From assembly GCA_020746995.1 (NCBI GenBank), contig JAGPXD010000004.1, positions 1,550,001 through 1,614,000 on the forward strand: 64,000 bases of DNA, read 5' to 3'. This document shows positions 11,252-22,580 of this stretch, in pieces. The translations under genes and the position numbers were made by a program. The notes under the pieces are model-generated. The model ran no database searches. It was given only the letters and a program-made list of their open reading frames with translations, and had not been told where the DNA came from. Source of the stretch: Plectosphaerella cucumerina. Lineage: Eukaryota > Ascomycota > Sordariomycetes > Glomerellales > Plectosphaerellaceae. The stretch's first letter is position 1, and each line of letters begins with the position of its first letter.

Positions 11252-13057
11252 ACGGTCACCGCATATTGGCGGACGAGTCTCTGGGCGAGAAGGAGAGCAG
11301 CAAGTTTGATACCCCCCAGGCGGAAGGATGATGGGTCGTCTTGTAGCAGACGGACCTTTTGAGAAGCATTGGTAGCAATACACCTCATCTTCACCCAACC
11401 CACAATGCATGGTGCCCTGCAAGAATGTTTGTCGACAAGGTTGTCTGAGTTGTCAGTGCATGAAGTGTCGTCCAGTGGTAATGAAGTGGTAAAGCCAGGG
11501 TTCGTGTGTGTCTAGGCGGTGCATGCATGCAAGCGCGCGGGCGCGTGGGCTCAGGCTGCTGCATCCGAGCCCAACGAACATGGTGATGGAGTCAACCCAA
11601 CCTCGGCCGAGCATGTGCAAGTTGAACCATGTCACCGAGCAGGCTGGTTCGCGCACAAGATGAAATAATTTTCGAAAATATGAATGCGCCATTTGGGACG
11701 TCTCCCCCGCTGTATACTAGTAGCGATGACCAAAATGTCTCGGTCTAGAAGCCCTCCACTATATGCAAGGGCCACGGCGCCGGCAGGTCCAGGCCACGAG
11801 CCGCACAAGCTGGATTGACCGGGGGGCCAATATGCTCGGTGTGGTTGAAACAGTGGTCTTGCGGCGACAGTTCATCGTCGTCTTCACCGCCTTAAGAGGA
11901 GGTCCCCTGATCAAGCAACAGAGCCCCGCCGGGTTAGTGAGCCCTCGTGGGTTCGGAGGAGACGAGACGGGAGGGGTTTGGCAGGGTTTGGACTCCTCCC
12001 CTGGCGAGACATTGATGGCATAGTGGTGAGATGGCAAGCGGCGGTGGAGGAGAGGATCTTGGTTTCAGTGATGGTTTGCTCGAATATTGTAGCCAGTTCC
12101 ATAATCAGGAGGTTTGACGCGGTGAAGATTGAACTTGAAGACAACAGGCGCTGTAGTGAGCCTGGAAATCGGGCGACAAGAGCGCTAATCCGGAAAAGTG
12201 CGAGGGCTATAATTGAATTGTAGAACACTCCTAGGGCCGAACTGGAACCCACCCAGCGTGCCGTCAGCCCCTCACCTCCTCACCTGCATCGCCAGTCGCT
12301 ATTGACCAGCCTCCTCTTCCTCTAACGACATGCCCGACGGGCCAGACCCCTATCGTCTGGCATGCACCGCCGAGGGGGGCCGGTGCAGACGGGCTTGACG
12401 GCTGCGCCATCCACTGACAAGCGCGGCTGCTAGACGCTGCAGCTCCAGGGGTCGTACGACCTGGCCGCCGGGGCGAGAGATGGCGTCGTTGGTTCGCGAT
12501 GGTCCCGTCAGACCCGACGGGGGTGAGGGAGAGGGGAAGAGGGGCGGTGGCCATCCCGCGGGTCGCGTGCCAAGTGGCTTGCTGCAAGGTCGCGAGCGAG
12601 AAGAGGGGGGGTTATACCGCGGGAGCACTCTCTGGTTTGCGCCGCGGAGCACTCGATCCATCCATCAAGCAAATCAATCAATCGAAACGCCGTCCCGCGC
12701 AGCTGCACACCCTCCCCGTGTCTGGGATTCGTGCGTCTCCTCGTCATCGCCTGCAGCAGAGGTGTGGGTTCAGGCTGCAGTGGTTCACTTTTGGTTTGGT
12801 GCGCGTGCCACGAACTTGAACTTCTCTCCCGTCTTCCCGTTCCTGCCACACACTTGAACTCTCTTCCTCTCCCACACATACTTCGCCTTCACCACCACCG
12901 CCGCGCGTCCACTGCTCCCTAGGTAGCCTTGCTTCAAGTTTGCCCTGCCACGACCATATCCATCCTCCTGCCGTCGTCGCCTGTCACAATCGACAGCGCT
13001 ACCAACAACCGAACCCTCCTCCCCTCGTCCGCCCCTCCCCGTATCCATGTGCCCATC
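11252..13057. other. Intergenic, 1.8 kb
   Basis: No supported gene. The part from about 12,650 to 13,057 is a pyrimidine-rich stretch that looks like the 5' leader of the following ORF. Confidence 0.5.
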
Positions 13058-13936
13058 ATGGCCGACGACCAGGCTGCTGCCCCCCAGCAGTGGGCGATAC
13101 TCTTCGCGCTGACCGCCCTCTTCCTCTCGCTCGTCGTGCTCGCCCAGCTCGCCGGCTCCCACGCCCTAGCCTACGTCGCCGCCCCGCGCGAGGCCATCCA
13201 GTTCCTCGACGCTCTCGACTCGTCCGTCGAGGAGAACGAGAGCTACGACCGCTACCTCACACGCCTGCCCCGCCTCGAGGACAAGGTCCGCCTCGGCCGC
13301 GTCCTGCGCGACATTCAGCGCGGAGGCGACGACTTGCGCGAACTCCTCAGCACCCAGCTCGCATCCGGCGGCGACCTCCTTCTCGATGGTGGCTCGTCCG
13401 CCGACACGCCCACCACCCTCAAGTTTGGCGCGCGCCTGCTCTGGGCTGGAACGCGCCGCGACCTAGAAGACCGCATGCGCCGCCTCGACATGCTGCGCAT
13501 GCGCTTCCTCGTCGTCTACATGGGCGTCGTCGCCGAAAGCGCCTCGGCCACCACCACCGGCACCGACACCAGAGTACCCTCCACCCCCTCGCCGAAGCGC
13601 ACCCGAGAGTCGCGCAACAGTAGCTCCGAGAAGCCCGCCATGGTCGCCGTCGCGGCTTCGACGGCGCCACTCCCGCCAAAGCCCCCGCCCCTGCCGACCC
13701 CGCACATGCTGTCAAGAGCTCTGACCGAGGAACTCAAGTCCAAGCGCCCGCCGCTGCGCCGCCTCACCACCCAGGCTATCGGCCATAGCTCCGACACGAG
13801 GCACGGGTACCGCGCGGGGTGGGCCGGCGTCGTCGAGGAGCTGCAGAAGAGCCCGCGCCTGAGGGCTCGTCATGCTGCCATTGAGCGGTCTATCGAGGCC
13901 GAGCTGACCAAGCTGCGGAATCTGGGGGGATCGTGA
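13058..13936 (+). CDS. Predicted single-pass membrane protein, unknown function
   Basis: Intronless ORF of 292 residues from the ATG at 13058. The frame is open further upstream, but that part is proline- and histidine-rich leader-like sequence. A strong hydrophobic segment follows the N-terminus (WAILFALTALFLSLVVLAQLAGS, residues about 12-34). The following region is charged and helical (REAIQFLDALDSSVEENESYDRY). Residues about 165-230 form a Ser/Thr/Pro-rich linker, and the C-terminal domain again has basic helices. Signal-anchor topology with a cytosolic C-terminus is inference. I recognise no domain. Confidence 0.75.
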   Translation: MADDQAAAPQQWAILFALTALFLSLVVLAQLAGSHALAYVAAPREAIQFLDALDSSVEENESYDRYLTRLPRLEDKVRLGRVLRDIQRGGDDLRELLSTQLASGGDLLLDGGSSADTPTTLKFGARLLWAGTRRDLEDRMRRLDMLRMRFLVVYMGVVAESASATTTGTDTRVPSTPSPKRTRESRNSSSEKPAMVAVAASTAPLPPKPPPLPTPHMLSRALTEELKSKRPPLRRLTTQAIGHSSDTRHGYRAGWAGVVEELQKSPRLRARHAAIERSIEAELTKLRNLGGS

Positions 13937-14302
13937 TGATCTTCCTGAATACCAGCTACTACCGATTTACGACGACGACATGATTGTTCGGCAGTTCAAC
14001 CTGCCCTTACGACGACGATACGAAACCTGCAATGCATGGCTACGGAGACATGAGCATCTGCATGGCATATTCTTTCCTGGATTCCCCCGCTGGGAGAACC
14101 TCTTCATCATCATCACCACACTTCACTTAGACCCCTGATACCCCTGTTCGCACTACACCGATTGCCCCTCCTGATGGATGTTCTACATGCGCCTTGACTG
14201 GCAACACTTTTCCTTTTCCGACTTCAAGACTCACAGGGCATGACATGACATACTGTCCTTGTTTGACGCCTATTCCCATATATTCACAAATCCCCTCTGA
14301 TC
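13937..14302. other. Convergent 3' intergenic, 366 bp
   Basis: Between two converging genes. No coding signal. Confidence 0.5.
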
Positions 14303-15025
14303 TCAATGAGCTGTGGCATCCTCGGGCGTGAGGCTGTTCCTCTCCCCGACTGGTTTGGATAGAATTGTCAGTAGCTAGATAAGAGACAGAATGAATACAA
14401 AAACAAGTTGAAAACGTACCGTCAAGGGCGACCAGGAACCTGCTCACGCAGTTGTAGCAAGCAACCTGTAACCATGTTAGAGCTCTTTCCAGCATGGGGA
14501 TGTTATGTGTTCATAACCCACCGTCGTCACAATCTCCACAACCTCCCGCTCCGAAAAGTACTGCATCACATCCGCAAACGTCTGATCCGACACGCGGACC
14601 TTCCTCGTCATCTCATCCGCAATAACCAACACAGCCCACTGCGTCTCCGAGAACCGTCGCCGGCCCTCCTCCGCGACAGCACCCTCGGCTAGGTCCCCCG
14701 CCTGCAGCTTGAGCCAGTCCATGGCATCCTGGGCCACGCCGGCGGCGACGGCGAGGGGCGCGTGGTGCGCCCACTCGTACCAGGCCGTGTTGACGACGGC
14801 GACGCGGGAGATGGCGAGCTCGCGCAGATCGGCGGGGATGGTGGTCTGGGTGCGCACGGCGCCGAGGAAGGAGTTCCAGCCGTCGGCGAGGGGGGGCGCG
14901 TGGAGAAGGGCGAGGTCGAGGGGTTGGAGGGGCCGAGGGGCGCGGCGGGCCTGGACGCGGGCGACGATGGCCTCTTCTTCCGGCGTCTGGGGCTGGGGAG
15001 GGTTGGGGGAGTAGGGGATGCGCAT
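14303..15025 (-). CDS. Carboxymuconolactone decarboxylase (AhpD-like) family protein
   Basis: Three exons on the minus strand (15025-14522, 14465-14420, 14349-14303), 198 residues. The introns (56 and 70 nt) restore the usual C-terminus: TTVACYNCVSRFLVALDVGE, then NSLTPEDATAH and stop. The CMD fold is recognisable from LLHAPPLADGWNSFLGAVR, the helix LRELAISRVAVVNTAWYEWAHHAPLA and FADVMQYFSEREVVEIVTTV. The family includes gamma-carboxymuconolactone decarboxylases and AhpD peroxidase partners. This member has a Tyr-Glu-Trp-x-His-His cluster rather than a CxxC pair, as in many fungal paralogues, so disulfide reductase activity is unlikely. The substrate is unknown. Confidence 0.88.
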
Positions 15026-15820
15026 GGTGTTTAGGGGAGGGGGTCAAGGGCTTGAGGATGAAGCTGTCGATGTATGGGGGAGGTAGGGCGGGCGGGCGAG
15101 TCTACGGGGCGAGTCTATGGGGTCGTTCAATTTATGTAGGTTGCCTTCGGCCGGACGTCGTGGGTGACGAGGGGCGCGGGGCATGCCGAGTTGACTTGCC
15201 GAGTAGGGCGCCGAGATCCCGGAGCATTTCCGTCGGATCGGCGCCGCGATACGGCAGCGGTCCGGGGGAATTAGGGCCGTTGTCACGTTGATTTGTGAGA
15301 ATGGACACTTGCTCGTATTTCCTAGATAGATTCATGTATTATTTCTTGACGATATGCTGGTGCTTTGCTCCTTCGTTTTGTCATTCATAGCATGCCGTCA
15401 TGAGGCGGGGCACCGGACCTTGAAGGGTGGTAAAACATTCAGCCGGAGAGCCTACCTTGCTGTACCTTGCTTGCTTGGTAGGGACACTTGACAGGTGCTA
15501 CTGAACAGCTGAGAAAGAGTCCTTATCAAAGGCTGGGGACGTCGAAATATTGGAGGTGAATCAGAAGCAGAGACATTCGACCTGTTCACTTGTGTACGCC
15601 AGGAGGGACAATAGAGGCTCTCCGAAGATGCACCACAGTACAGGCAGGTAGGTGCTGAAGCAAACAACCGTCTGGAGACGGGCAGTCTGAACGATCACGT
15701 GAGCCGCCTCTATTAACGCGAACCCATAATTTTTCGCGTTCGCGTCTGCCCACGTCCACCTCTGTTGTCCGAACCTCGCTGCTTTAGACAACGTTGGCCA
15801 CCCCCGTGTCGGGTCGGATG
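15026..15820. other. Intergenic, 795 bp
   Basis: Promoter side of the CMD-like gene and 3' side of the HET gene. No supported feature. Confidence 0.5.
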
Positions 15821-17884
15821 TCATCCAGGCACCTCCAAGCCTGGGGCAGCCCACAAATGCGCCGTCTCAGGAACTGCCGGCCCAACCTCCACCAGCAGCT
15901 TCCACCTTTCGATTCCCAGGAATGACTGCCGAAAGATCATGGCTCGCACATTGAGCTGCGGCAAGCAGCTATATTTCCCCTCTGATCTCTCCATAATCTT
16001 GTCGGCAGGAGCCTTCGAAAAAATGCCCCTTGAACGACCGAGCGACCATCGCATATCCATGAGCCAATGATCAAACCCATCCACGATGTCAAGGCTCTCT
16101 GTGGGAGTGGGGAGGTCAGGCATCAGTGAAGACCAAGGCGTAACGGCAACTGTGCCGCCTTGTTGGCTCGCGCCGTCTCGCCACAGGACAAAAAAACCGG
16201 AGGAGAGATCGGCAGTCGTGAAGGCGAGAATGGCTGCATCAGCAGCGATGAAGTAGTTGGCGCTGAAGCATTCCTTGGAATCATCGAAATATAAGACGGA
16301 GCTGCGCTGGTTGGGGAGGTTCTCGACGGTTGGCGCCATGCCGTAGATGGAGTATGGGCCGCAGTTACGGGCGTCGATGCTCAGAGCAGCGGCTTCGGTG
16401 GCCGAGTAAAGAACTTCTTGGCGGACGCTGAGCATGATGCGGGTCTTGACAAATTCGCTATGCTGGATGTAGGCGTCGGCTTGATCACCTACGAAGCTGG
16501 TAAGCTTGGAACCAATCTATCGTGCGCGGCAATACGACAGACGTATGCAGGTGGTGAGGCAGACTGCATCCTGCTGTTGACTTACATTCACTAGTGCAGC
16601 TGCCAGACGTGACAGAGGACGACCAACTTCTGGGGCGCCAACTTCTGAGGCGGATAGTCGCTGTTGCATGAGCCCCTGGTGCCTCCCGTAGCTCGACAAT
16701 TGTACTGGGTTCAGCACGATTGTACAGCACCTCGTCGGTCATGGACAACGAGTACATAGGCATGACGAGAATGCCCAAGGCCGTGGATCGGTCGCGCCCT
16801 GTGCTCGGCGAGAGAACAGCCAGCTGACAATTATTTGCTGGCTCCCATAAGCTCCCTTGGCTGCGCTGATTGCAGAAGAGGGCGCGAGCCAGACTGACAC
16901 CTCCAGACCGCGGGGGTTGACGACCAAGTCTGGTTTTGGCCACATCGAGTTGAGGTGCAGACTCGAGACCCCGCCCTCGAAATATCTCGGACCAAGATCC
17001 ATAGGCAGGCAAAGGTTCGTATAAGAATCTAGCGGGCTCGTCTGCCAAAGAAGAATGGATGAGTCGGCTTGATTGTGCTGGAGCATCTCGTGTATGAGTC
17101 TTCTAAAGGCCTTGTCGCGTCCTTCGCCATAAAGAAGCGGCATGTTGACGTCGAAAAGACCGAGGAGAGAGTAGGCCTCGTCTTCTGCCCGGCAGGTCCG
17201 CCTTCTCGAGGCCCAACCCATTCGCGCGGCAGTCGGCGTCTTCCAGAGATAAAATCTGAGGTTGTCTTTGCCTCCACAGCTTGAGCAACGAGGGTCCTCG
17301 TTGAATATTCGGAGCAAAACGTTCTTCTCCTCTTCGCAGCCCTTGTGTCTACGTTGGAGTATCTCCTGCTTGATATGTGTCAACTTTGAGATTCGACCTG
17401 CTAACGAGTACCGATCGTCAATCAGGTTCCACTTGGAGTCGTAAAAGGCAACGCCGTGCGGTGCGATGAGCTCCTGCAGCGTCCAACCGCGGCGGAACCA
17501 GTTGCTGGCATCAAAGTCGCCGAGACGGCCTTGCGCCCCCTCGCCGAGGGTCACATCTTCCAGCCAGACATAGCAGTTGGATGAGTCGCGATACCATGCG
17601 AACATGGAGTTGATTGCCTCTGATAGCTCGGCGCTGCTGGACTTGTCGATACAGCAAGTGTCGACCCAGACGTAGTCGAGACCATCTTTGATGGCCAGAG
17701 CACACGATTGCAGCACCTTGCGGAGGCCTCGCTTGGGGTTGTCTAGCTGGTCAGCGATCGGAACCTTGAGGTCTTCAAAGACAAATTCATCTTGGCCCCA
17801 GGTGTGCGAGAGGATGGCGTATGGGGGGATGTCAGTCCCAAGAAAGGTCTCGAGCTGATAGGTTCTCGTGTGGAGGAGTCGCAT
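15821..17884 (-). CDS. HET domain (heterokaryon incompatibility) protein
   Basis: The ATG at 17884 begins a classic HET protein: PPYAILSHTWG, YVWVDTCCIDKSSSAELSEAI, NCYVWLEDV and NWFRRGWTLQELIAP in residues 1-150, then LLGLFDVNMPLLYGEG. The initial frame stops at 16739. Reading continues in another frame if a 77-nt intron (16900-16824, GTGTCA to CAG) is removed. A second intron (16585-16489, GTAAGT to TAG) links the last exon ending at 15821. The model of exons 17884-16901, 16823-16586 and 16488-15821 gives 629 residues. The first intron has a weak donor, so a one- or two-base frameshift (a broken gene) is the alternative. HET genes control allorecognition and cell death on fusion of unlike strains. 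It is divergent from SPT16. Confidence 0.8.
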
Positions 17885-18487
17885 TTCGGATCAAGAGCGT
17901 TCACACTCAGATTTTTAGACGACTCTGGAAGACCATGGGAAGGGAAAGAGACAAGGTATGGAAGAGGCAGGATGATGCAGTCGTGATGCCTCAGCTGCCT
18001 TTTGTCCTCGGGCGGGGTTCCAGCCTGATCCTGCCATCCTCTTCTGACACTGGGCCAAAAGACCGAGCTGTATGTCCGAGGGCTGCGGCCGCAAGTGGCT
18101 TGGTTGGCCGCATATGCAGGTGACTGCTGACTGCAGACCAGTCTGTTATGAGGAACTTCGAGGAGAGCATCAGGCTGCCAGCAAATAATATGTAGGTCGG
18201 GCGGTTGTTTCATGGTGAGGTTGAGCGAGGTGGATTGTCGGCGTAACAGCGACAAGAGCGCTAGTCCCAATTGAGGCACCTTGCTCTCCACGGCAAAACC
18301 GAGGACCAGCCGGCCGCTTCCTCTCCAACAAACCCCCGGCCGAAGCTTCAGCGAGATCGACGCAAGGCCAGCCTGCTGCGCAACCAAATCCAACTTTCCC
18401 TCCTTCAACCTCGCCCCATCGCCCACTTTCACGGGCCCCCGTCGTTCAACCCTCCGCGTCGACCGCAATTGCCCACAACAAGCGACG
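17885..18487. promoter_or_regulatory. Divergent promoter region HET gene / SPT16
   Basis: 603 bp between divergent start codons. The SPT16 side is a pyrimidine- and CA-rich leader. No coding region. Confidence 0.55.
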
Positions 18488-21400
18488 ATGGCGGAGATCA
18501 AGATCGACAGCAAGCTCTTCCAGGAGCGCATCTCGCACGTCGCGACTGCCTGGAAGAACGACCTGCGCGCCAGCCATGGCCTCTTCAACGATGCCTCCTC
18601 TATCCTCATCATGATGGGAAAGGTCGAGGAAGTCCCCGAACTGCACAAGAATAACGCCGTGCACGTAAGTTCTGCGTCCTTCCCCCGCTTCTCGTCGCCA
18701 TCGCCGCTGCTGCCTGCGCGCCCGGGTCGAGGGAGCTGTGCGCGTCACGTATCGCTAACCCGCGCCTCGCAGTTCTGGCTTCTCGGTTATGAGTTCCCGA
18801 CTACTCTCATGCTCCTCACAACCGACAGCATCTACATCGTCACGACGGCAAAGAAGGGTGAGACCAAGTCCGCCGATGCTCCAGATCCGACGTCTCGCGA
18901 CTAACACCAGCACAGCTAAGCACCTCGAGTCTCTCAAGGGTGGTCGTTTCCCCGTTGAGATTCTTGTGCGTGGCAAGGATGCCGCCGAGAACGAGAAGAT
19001 CTTTGTCAAGATCACCGATGCCATCAAGGCTGCCGGCGTTCGTCTCCCCGTTCCCCAACGCTCCCGTGGAAGCCCCCGCTGACCTCATTGCTCGCTGCAG
19101 AAAAAACTTGGCGTCATCGCGAAAGATACCTCCAAGGGCCCCTTCGTCGACGAATGGAAGAAGACCTTTACCGAACAATGCAAGGACGTCGAGGAGGTTG
19201 ACATTTCGGCCGCGCTCTCCACTGTCGCCTTCTCCGTCAAGGATGAGACGGAGCTGCGTGCCATGCGCACCGCCTCCAAGGCTTGCGTCGCCCTTATGAC
19301 CCCCTACTTCCTCGAGGAGATCACCGAAATTGTCGACAGCGAGAAGAAGGTCAAGCACAGCGCCCTTTCCGACAAGGTTGACAAGAAGCTTGACGATACC
19401 AAGTGGTGGAGGGCCGTTGAGCTACCCAACAAGACCAAGCTGCCCTCTGACCTCGATCCCGCCCAGCTCGACTGGGTCATGGGCCCGACCGTGCAGAGCG
19501 GTGGCAAGTTCGACCTGCGCCTCGGTGTCGAGAGCAACGACGACAACTTGCACCCCGGCATTATCATCGCTCACATGGGCCTGCGCTACAAGTCGTACTG
19601 CTCCTCCATCGCGCGCACCTACCTCATGGACCCCAACAAGGCCCAGGAGAGCACCTACAAGCTCCTGCTCAACATCCACAACATGATCATCAAGGAGATT
19701 CGCGATGGTGTCGCCGCGAAGGACATTTACGCCAAGGCTCTGGGCGTCATCAGGTCGAAGAAGCCCGAGCTCGAGAAGAGCTTCCTCAAGAACGTCGGCT
19801 ACGGCATCGGCCTTGAGAACCGTGACCCAACCCTCCTCCTCAACGCCAAGTCCTCAAGGATCCTCAAGGACGGCATGACGCTCGTTGTCACCACCGGCTT
19901 CAGCGATATCGCGAACCCCCAGCCCCAGGACAAGAACAGCAAGACGTACGCCATGGTCATCACGGACACTATTCGTGTCACGAGCAGCGATGCCGTTGTC
20001 TTCACCGGCGAGTCCCCAACCAGCGCCGACGCCTGTTCTTTCTTCTTCGAGGGCGAGGAGGAGGCGCCCGCGCCCAAGAAGGAGAAGCGAGATGGTCGTG
20101 TCGGTGCCGTTGCTACCAAGAACATCACCTCGACCCGTCTCCGCTCCGAGCGCAACGCTCAGCCTGATGACGTTACGGACCACAAGCGTCGCTTGCACCA
20201 AAAGGAGCTGGCCGCGAAGAAGCAGAAGGAGGGTCTCGCCCGCTTCTCCGAGTCGACCAGCGGCCAGGACGGCAGCGAGGTCAAGAAGTTCAAGCGCTTC
20301 GAGTCGTACAAGCGAGATAATCAGTTCCCCTCTAAGGTGAAGGACCTCTCCATCGTCGTCGACGCCAAGAACAGCACCGTCATCCTGCCCGTCATGGGCC
20401 GTCCGGTCCCCTTCCACATCAACACCATCAAGAATGCCAGCAAGAGCGACGAGGGCGACTGGTCATTCCTCCGTGTCAACTTCCTCTCCCCCGGCCAAGG
20501 TGTCGGCCGCAGGGATGACCAACCCTTCGAGGATGCCACTGCACACTTTGTGCGCAGCTTGACGTTCCGTTCCACCGACGGCAGCCGGTACGACGAGATC
20601 GCCACCCAGATCTCCAACATGAAGCGTGACAGCAACAAGAAGGAGCAGGAGAAGAAGGAGCTCGAGGACGTCGTCGAGCAGGACAAGCTCGTCGAGATAA
20701 GAAACCGTCGTCCGGCTGTGCTTGATAACGTCTTCATTCGTCCGGCCATGGAGGGCAAGCGTGTCGCCGGCAAGCTCGAGATCCACCAGAACGGTATCCG
20801 CTACACATCGCCGCTGCACGGCAGCCAGCGCGTGGACATCCTCTTCTCCAACGTCAGGCACCTCTTCTTCCAGCCCTGTCAGCACGAGCTGGTCGTCATC
20901 ATCCACATCCACCTCAAGGATCCCATCGTCTACAGCAACAAGAAGAAGACGAAGGACATCCAATTCTATCGCGAGGCGACCGACATCCAGTTCGATGAGA
21001 CTGGCAACCGGAAGCGCAAATACAGGTACGGCGACGAAGACGAGTTCGAGCAGGAGCAGGAGGAGCGCAGGAGGCGACAGGAGCTCGACCGTCTGTTCCA
21101 GGGCTTTGCCCAGAAGATCGCCGAGGCCGGCAAGTCTGAGGGCATCGAGGTCGACATGCCCATCCGCGAGCTCGGCTTCCACGGTGTGCCGTTCCGCAGC
21201 AACGTCTTCATCCAGCCGACGACCGACTGTCTCATGCAGGTCGTCGAGCCTCCCTTCATGGTGCTCACACTCGAGGATATCGAGGTGTGCCATCTGGAAC
21301 GTGTCCAGTTTGGCCTGAAGAACTTTGATATGGTCTTCATCTTCAAGGACTTCACCCGGTCGCCGTACCACGTCAACACCATCCCCGTCGAGTTCCTCGA

Positions 21401-21809
21401 TGGCGTCAAGGAGTTCCTCGACTCGTCCGACATTGCCTACTCGGAGGGTCCGCTCAACCTGAACTGGCCGACCATTATGAAGACGGTCAACGCCGATACG
21501 CACCAGTTCTTCCTCGACGGAGGCTGGTCCTTCCTGCAGGCTGAGTCTGACGACGAGGGCGGCGGTGATGACGAAGAGGAGGAGAGTAACTTTGAGATCA
21601 GCGACGAAGAGCTTGATGAGGCCTCCGAGTCGAGCGAGGAGGGCTCGGACTACGGCTCCAACGTGTCTGATGAAGAGGATGAAGCCGAGCTCAGTGACGA
21701 GGATGAGGGCGAGGACTGGGACGAGCTCGAGGCGAAGGCCAAGAAGCGCGACCGCGAGGCCGCCATGGAGGAGAACGAGGGCCGCAGCAAGAAGAAGGCC
21801 AGGCGCTAA
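18488..21809 (+). CDS. SPT16: FACT complex subunit Spt16
   Basis: Four exons (18488-18664, 18773-18857, 18916-19037, 19101-21809) give 1030 residues, matching the family (about 1030-1050). Spt16 pairs with Pob3 as the FACT histone chaperone, which loosens and rebuilds H2A-H2B/H3-H4 nucleosomes during transcription and replication. Domains in order: N-terminal aminopeptidase-like lobes (about 1-440) that keep the creatinase-like fold, the Spt16/dimerisation region (about 520-680), the tandem PH-like middle domain (about 690-940, with IRELGFHGVPFRSNVFIQPT), and a strongly acidic tail (about 950-1015) ending in a basic RSKKKARR. Intron 3 uses a non-standard GTTCGT donor. Each junction is required by conserved sequence (for example AIKAAG joined to KKLGVIAKD). 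Confidence 0.97.
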
Positions 21810-22580
21810 ATCAGCCCCTCGTGATTGTATTTATACGGATACCTTGGCCTGGGCTTGATTAAGGCGGGAGGTAGGGTTTGGGTTCTCCTGGGGTTTTCCT
21901 TATCTCTGGCTCTGCTCTCACGAGCGGGAGCCTCACTGCGCCGACGGGGGGTTATTCAATGTCTTGCTCTTTTTCCTCTCTGCTACACTGGGTTTACGGT
22001 GCAACGCAGTCGTCGCGGGCAGCTCTGGCGAAAATGGACACAAAATCATGATTTTCATATGCCCGTCTCCCTGTGCAATGTCGGTAGGTAGTTGTTGTAG
22101 CTACAACGTGGTCACGGAATGACAGGTGATGGAACGATTCTATATTCGGACAGCTAGCGATACGGACCGCATACACACACGCAAGGCAAAACGCCTGAAC
22201 TCCTAGCAGGCCGGCTAATGTGCATCTGTTCCGGCCTCCGTCAAATAGCATTTTAATGTCGGAGTGTCGGCAGAGCGATCATGCAAAAGCCCACCACGCA
22301 CAAGGAAACCCAAAGAGCAATGAGAAACTGAGCCATGTCGTCAACCCCTATCCGAGACTCGCCGAGTCCCCTCGAACAGTTCTTCGATTTGAGCACACAA
22401 AGTGCAGAAAACAAAAACGGCAGCCATAGTCTAGCCCGGCCTGCGCGACGAGATGAACGAGCGCGGCAATGTCGCTGGCACAGAGACTGATGCGGTCCTG
22501 CTGCCGGCAATTGAGGATGGGGCGGTGCTGTCCGCTTTCATGTTCGAGAGGAGGCGGGCGCCCGAGTCCTGGCGCGCCCT
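21810..22580. other. Convergent 3' intergenic, 771 bp
   Basis: Between the 3' ends of SPT16 (+) and CDC50 (-). No gene supported. Confidence 0.5.

Noticed and set aside
20463..21503. 346-codon open frame antisense to SPT16
   Set aside because: Leu/Val/Asp-rich shadow of the conserved Spt16 sequence, with no splice or domain logic.
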